Part shown: positions 60,139-64,000 of the stretch, piece by piece | How the letters are laid out: every line of letters begins with the position of its first letter | Numbering within the stretch: the first letter of the stretch is position 1 | DNA from: Mugil cephalus | Taxonomy: Eukaryota > Chordata > Actinopteri > Mugiliformes > Mugilidae | Reading direction: 5' to 3' | Assembly (NCBI RefSeq): GCF_022458985.1 | Contig: NC_061784.1 | Span: 24,486,545-24,550,544 of the forward strand | DNA: 64,000 bases | Made by a program: the position numbers and the translations under genes | The notes under the pieces: generated by a model | Seen by the model: the letters and a program-made list of their open reading frames with translations, nothing else | What the model was told of the DNA's origin: nothing | Database searches by the model: none

Positions 60139-60700
60139 TTGACAGAAACATCAAAACCCAAAGCAGAATTATATCTGCTTGTCATCAACAGAAGAAATAG
60201 TCAAAATAATGGATGTTCAGTGGGTATTTATACTGATTTACAGAAGACTTTTGATTCTATAGATCACAGTCGATTATTGAAAAAAAAAAGAGAAATATGG
60301 GATAAGAGGCCCTACAAATTCTTAGTTGGAAAGTTACTAGAGGGCAGACGTCAATGTGTCAGGATTTAGAAAGATCCCCTGTGTGGTACCCAAGGGATCA
60401 GAGACTGGTCCAAAATAGTTTATACTCTACACTGATGATGTTTGTAATGTAACTGATTGGTTTAAATGTGATACAAATTTATTTAATTAAAGGAGCTTTT
60501 GAATAATGCTGAAAGGGAGTTGAAAATCCTTTTCACTTCCATTTGAGTTATTCACATCAATTTATTGATGTGAATATAACGAAAAAGAAATTACTGGGAA
60601 TATTGAATTAAAAAATATAAATAATCATAGATTATCGTGGAAACAACATATTGATTACAATAAATCTTACGTGTCATATTACATATAACTGTAGGGACCA
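60139..60700 (+). pseudogene. Decayed non-LTR retrotransposon reverse transcriptase fragment
   Basis: Plus-strand translation shows YTDLQKTFDSIDHSRLL at about 60228-60280, the catalytic motif A region of LINE reverse transcriptases. A degraded VPQGSETGP (60388-60415) follows, then LYTDDVCN near 60426, where a YxDD-type box may be recognised, and a downstream LSWKQHIDY-like stretch (60630-60660). Stops and frameshifts separate them. It lies in the serpinf2 5' intron in opposite orientation to the gene. Confidence 0.7.
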
Positions 60701-61119
60701 ACCTATAGAACAAGAATAAGTCCTACAGCAGAAGATTTGTATTTGTGAAGATATTTTAGTGTGGACCAACAGACTAACATCCACCACAGTGTCTGTGGAG
60801 CAGATTTAGATTCAGCCCAGGTTTCAGAGAGGTTTCCTGTGTTTACCAGCAGACTAAAGGTTACTGTTTCAGAGCCTTTTTTGGCTGAACTGCAATACTC
60901 TGAATACACAGAACACAGAATACACTGAACTACATGAACTACGTATGTGAATCCACCAAAGTTGCTCACCATACACATCCTCATAAACATAAACGGCATC
61001 TATCTGAAATTAAAAGCTACATGGCTTCTTAAATAAATTATTTTAGTTGTATTTGCAAATGATCAGCTTCAAATTTCTCTCCAGGCACCAACTAAATGAA
61101 CCGAATGGTCCGAACTCAC

Positions 61120-61165
61120 CCGTTCTGTGTGGAGACAGACGCTGTGGGACTAAAGGGATTAAAAG
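61120..61165 (-). promoter_or_regulatory. serpinf2: Probable 5' noncoding exon of serpinf2
   Basis: A minus-strand consensus donor AACGG/GTGAGT ends an exon at 61120. The partner acceptor TTTGTTTTCCAG precedes 60037, leaving 15 untranslated bases before the ATG. The intron is about 1.08 kb. The exon 5' end is approximate and no TATA box was recognised. Confidence 0.45.
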
Positions 61166-63405
61166 ATGAGATGATTAAAATGAGAGTAAAGACAGATATG
61201 GTTGAACCTCTCCAGGCTGGAGCGTAGTGCCTGGACCCGACCACCGCCACCCCCCTGTTGGTCAGTTAATGATCAACCTGGTGCCTCTGAACACAACACA
61301 ATGTTAAAATAAAGAAACAGACAGAGGTAAAACTGCAGCTTAGTTGTTTACATTACTGACTTGTTTCTTTTAGCTAAACTTTATTGTGAAACTTGCTTTA
61401 GTTCAGTGTTGTTGGTAAGTTTGCTTTTGCTAAGCTTTGTTCTTTAGTTCAGCTTTCTAGTCGGCATTAGTTTAGTTATATTTCAGCCTGGCTCCTCTGT
61501 TTTCAGTAGGTTCTTGATTAGCTTCTATGTGACTTTAGCTTTATATTTTAATACACTTTAACTGTGTTGACACCAAGTCTGAACTTCACAGTGAAGCTAA
61601 ACTTAAGTGAATGTGGCAACAAACTGCAAGGTTTAACTAAACAACCAAGCTAACAAAGCTAAAGAAAAGCTAAGCTAAAGTGCTCAGGTAATAATGAGTG
61701 TTTTTAAGAGACAGAATCTGTGTTGTGAACTGAATCTTCTGAACATTCAGCAGAAAGAGTGGGCGACTGTTTGTCCAGTTCTTCTCCAGTTGAACGCCCC
61801 CGCAGAGCAAGTCCCACTCACTCAAAACATTTCTAAAGTCTGGAAAAAGCAGATGTTTTCATTTTAGAACAGGAGGTAACTGTCAGCCATGCTACCATTT
61901 ATTTATCAAGGTTTACATCCTCCACATAAAGACAGGCTCACTTATTTGTTGGTGCTGGTTATCTGGCGTCACGTTTGCTAACTGACTTTTTGCCAGATTG
62001 TTCACTTACTCACTGATTCACTTGACTCAGTCTACATGTAGTTTTAGTTTGTTCCCTAGAAAGATAATTCCTGTTTTTAATTCACTTGCTGCTAACTTTG
62101 CCCTTTCTGTTTATCGGAGCAAAAAGCTCAAGCTCCATGTACAAAATAATATAATTTATCATTTAAAACATTTTGTTTTTTCATAATGTGACTGGAAGCA
62201 GACCCAGAAATAATCCAACTAGAATAGAACACTTCTGTATTGTAATCCTAAAACAAGAAAAGACAAAGCCTGGAGTTGGAAAATATTTACAGATACCTGG
62301 AGGTCAGATATTGATCCTTGTGGGTCAGTTATCAACCATTCGATCCATTTTATTGTCTATAAGCTGTCAGAGCACCATCGATCAGCAGGTTACCAGACCT
62401 TTGAACATTGGACACCATTGTCAACAAATAAAAAAATAGATTTTTAATAAGTCGTGAGTGTATATGTATTAATCCGATAGAACCAAACTGCCTCTTCAGT
62501 CGTGTTTTTATAATCCTTTCACAGGAGTGAACCAGGATCTGGACCAGGAGTCGTTCTCAGCTCTTTAAAGTCACACACTGATTTATAATTTCATATTATA
62601 AATCATAATATACATATTATTTTTAATAATACTTCCTCAGCTGTCATCAGTCCGATTCATTCTGTGAAACTCTCTGTTGTTCTAAAGTGTCCACCAGGTG
62701 GCAGCAGAAGACAAACTGAAAAAATCAATCTGACTTTATTTCTGTAACACTTTTAACGCAAAATGACCAGTAATTCCACCTACACCCCTCACCCCACACA
62801 GACAGACACACAATTTAATAATCTGTGAATAAGAGCAGCATTCATTAAAACACCAGAGGCTGGAGAAAACCAACAACAGCGAGGAAATAAAATAAAATAA
62901 GACCTTAGTCTTAGACTAAAAATAATAAAAGGCAAAGAGACAGAGAGAAAAAGTGATACAATTACATTAATAACAGAATAAAAAAAAGCCGCTACGAGAT
63001 CAAAATAAATAAACAGATTCAAAGAAACTGCCTTAAATTGAAGTGCTGATAAAAAAAAGTATCATATTAAATATTTTATTTATTTATTGAAGTTTATTTT
63101 TATTTTAGAATGAATAAATACACTTAATTGCATCTGAAACATGTTTGTTGATTTGTCTGGATCTGTGGAAAAAGCAGTTTCTGTGCCTAAAGTCTGAGTC
63201 TAAATCTGTAAATATATATTCTATAGGTTGTTAAATTTAATTGTGTTGTGACAAAACTGAATAATTACCATGAATATCTTCTAATTCCACTAATAATGAA
63301 TAAATTTGTGTAGATTTTAGGATGACATTCTGAATTTTTTAAATAATCTGAGGTAACATATGGAGCCGTATTGTATCTGATTTTACTATAATATAATGTA
63401 TAAAG
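61166..63405. other. Intergenic DNA upstream of serpinf2
   Basis: I see no gene here. The sequence is AT-rich with short open frames and no family motifs. Regulatory elements for serpinf2 may lie in the first few hundred bases but are not identifiable by eye. Confidence 0.5.
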
Positions 63406-63748
63406 CTTAGGTCTTCAACAGGAGGTCCGTGACCCTTAGGGGGTCAGCGCAGGCACTCCACAAACTAGCCAAGACCTGTCAATCAATGCCTCCTGGACAC
63501 AGTAGGCCCTGCCCCTATCTCCCACCAGCCAACTACTGAGGCCAAATAGCTTTGACACTTGAGCAAAAAATAGAAATAAAATAAAGAAATATTTGAACCT
63601 GTGTGTTATTTGACTAGCTTCATTCTGAATGTGGAATGATAATAATAATGTTTATTTATAAATAGCACTAGACTGAATTTAATGTAGAACCCATATAGTA
63701 GGTAGGGGGTCCATGGGTCCATAGCCTGAAACATAATGAAGACCTCTG
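63406..63748. mobile_element. 343-bp hAT-type nonautonomous element with target duplication
   Basis: Terminal inverted repeats: left CTTAGGTCTTCAAC, right (inverted) CAGAGGTCTTCATT. They are flanked by an 8-bp direct repeat, GTATAAAG (63398-63405) and ATATAAAG (63749-63756), with one mismatch. An 8-bp duplication and a CAG end identify the hAT superfamily. The interior has no transposase. Confidence 0.8.
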
Positions 63749-63756
63749 ATATAAAG

Positions 63757-64000
63757 TACGTACGTTGCTTCATCCAAGAAGACTGAGGTGAGTGGTTTCC
63801 ATTCTGATGCAACATTTAAATATATGTGAAATCTAAGCTGTGTTTATAAAGTCTTTGGCAGACTCAACTGGTTGACTCAGAACTCAGCAGGACGACAGGA
63901 CAAACATTCAGAGAGAGGACAGAGGGGGAGGGAAGAAAGAGGAACTACAAATACTAGTGTTCATTTCTTTTTGTCAACGTGTGCAGCTTTACACACCCAC
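63757..64000. other. Right edge, nothing recognised
   Basis: A purine-rich tract at 63895-63950 (GAGAGAGGACAGAGGGGGAGG). No gene or named repeat. Confidence 0.4.

Overview
The window looks like a teleost (ray-finned fish) nuclear genome. Genes are split by GT-AG introns, intergenic DNA is full of decayed DNA transposons (Tc1-like, hAT-type, piggyBac-like), microsatellites are long, and the recognisable genes are fish odorant receptors, an organic-anion transporter and two clade F serpins. I see no operons, CRISPR arrays or prokaryotic features.

Region 1 (1-13 kb, minus strand) is a tandem cluster of three intact, single-coding-exon odorant receptors (3905-4867, 7553-8509, 11631-12575). A block of about 1.6-1.8 kb occurs twice (66-1638 and 5413-7208). 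It carries a TATA box, a consensus splice donor and a 36-bp minisatellite. The second copy lies upstream of the first receptor, so the block is best read as the receptor promoter and 5' noncoding exon. The first copy then predicts a further receptor just beyond the left edge. A 1.56-kb Tc1-like element and a 64-bp hAT-type remnant sit to the right of the first copy.

Region 2 (about 13-20 kb) is gene-poor and repeat-rich.

Region 3 (about 20-41 kb, plus strand) is one gene, slco2b1 (OATP2B1-type transporter). I resolved 14 coding exons whose phases all agree, giving 652 residues. They include the OATP family signature and the extracellular Kazal-like cysteine domain.

Region 4 (45.5-61 kb, minus strand) holds two clade F serpins head to tail: serpinf2 (alpha-2-antiplasmin, 8 coding exons, 466 residues) and then serpinf1 (PEDF, 7 coding exons, 404 residues). 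This is the order and orientation known in other vertebrates. slco2b1 and serpinf1 are convergent, with about 5 kb of repeat-rich DNA between them. The last 3 kb contains no gene I can support.

The three groups do different jobs: smell, organic-anion uptake, and plasma protease control or matrix signalling. I see no new multi-gene system. The most interesting points are the repeated receptor promoter unit, an apparent extra intron and altered functional residues in serpinf2, and several cleanly delimited small transposons.
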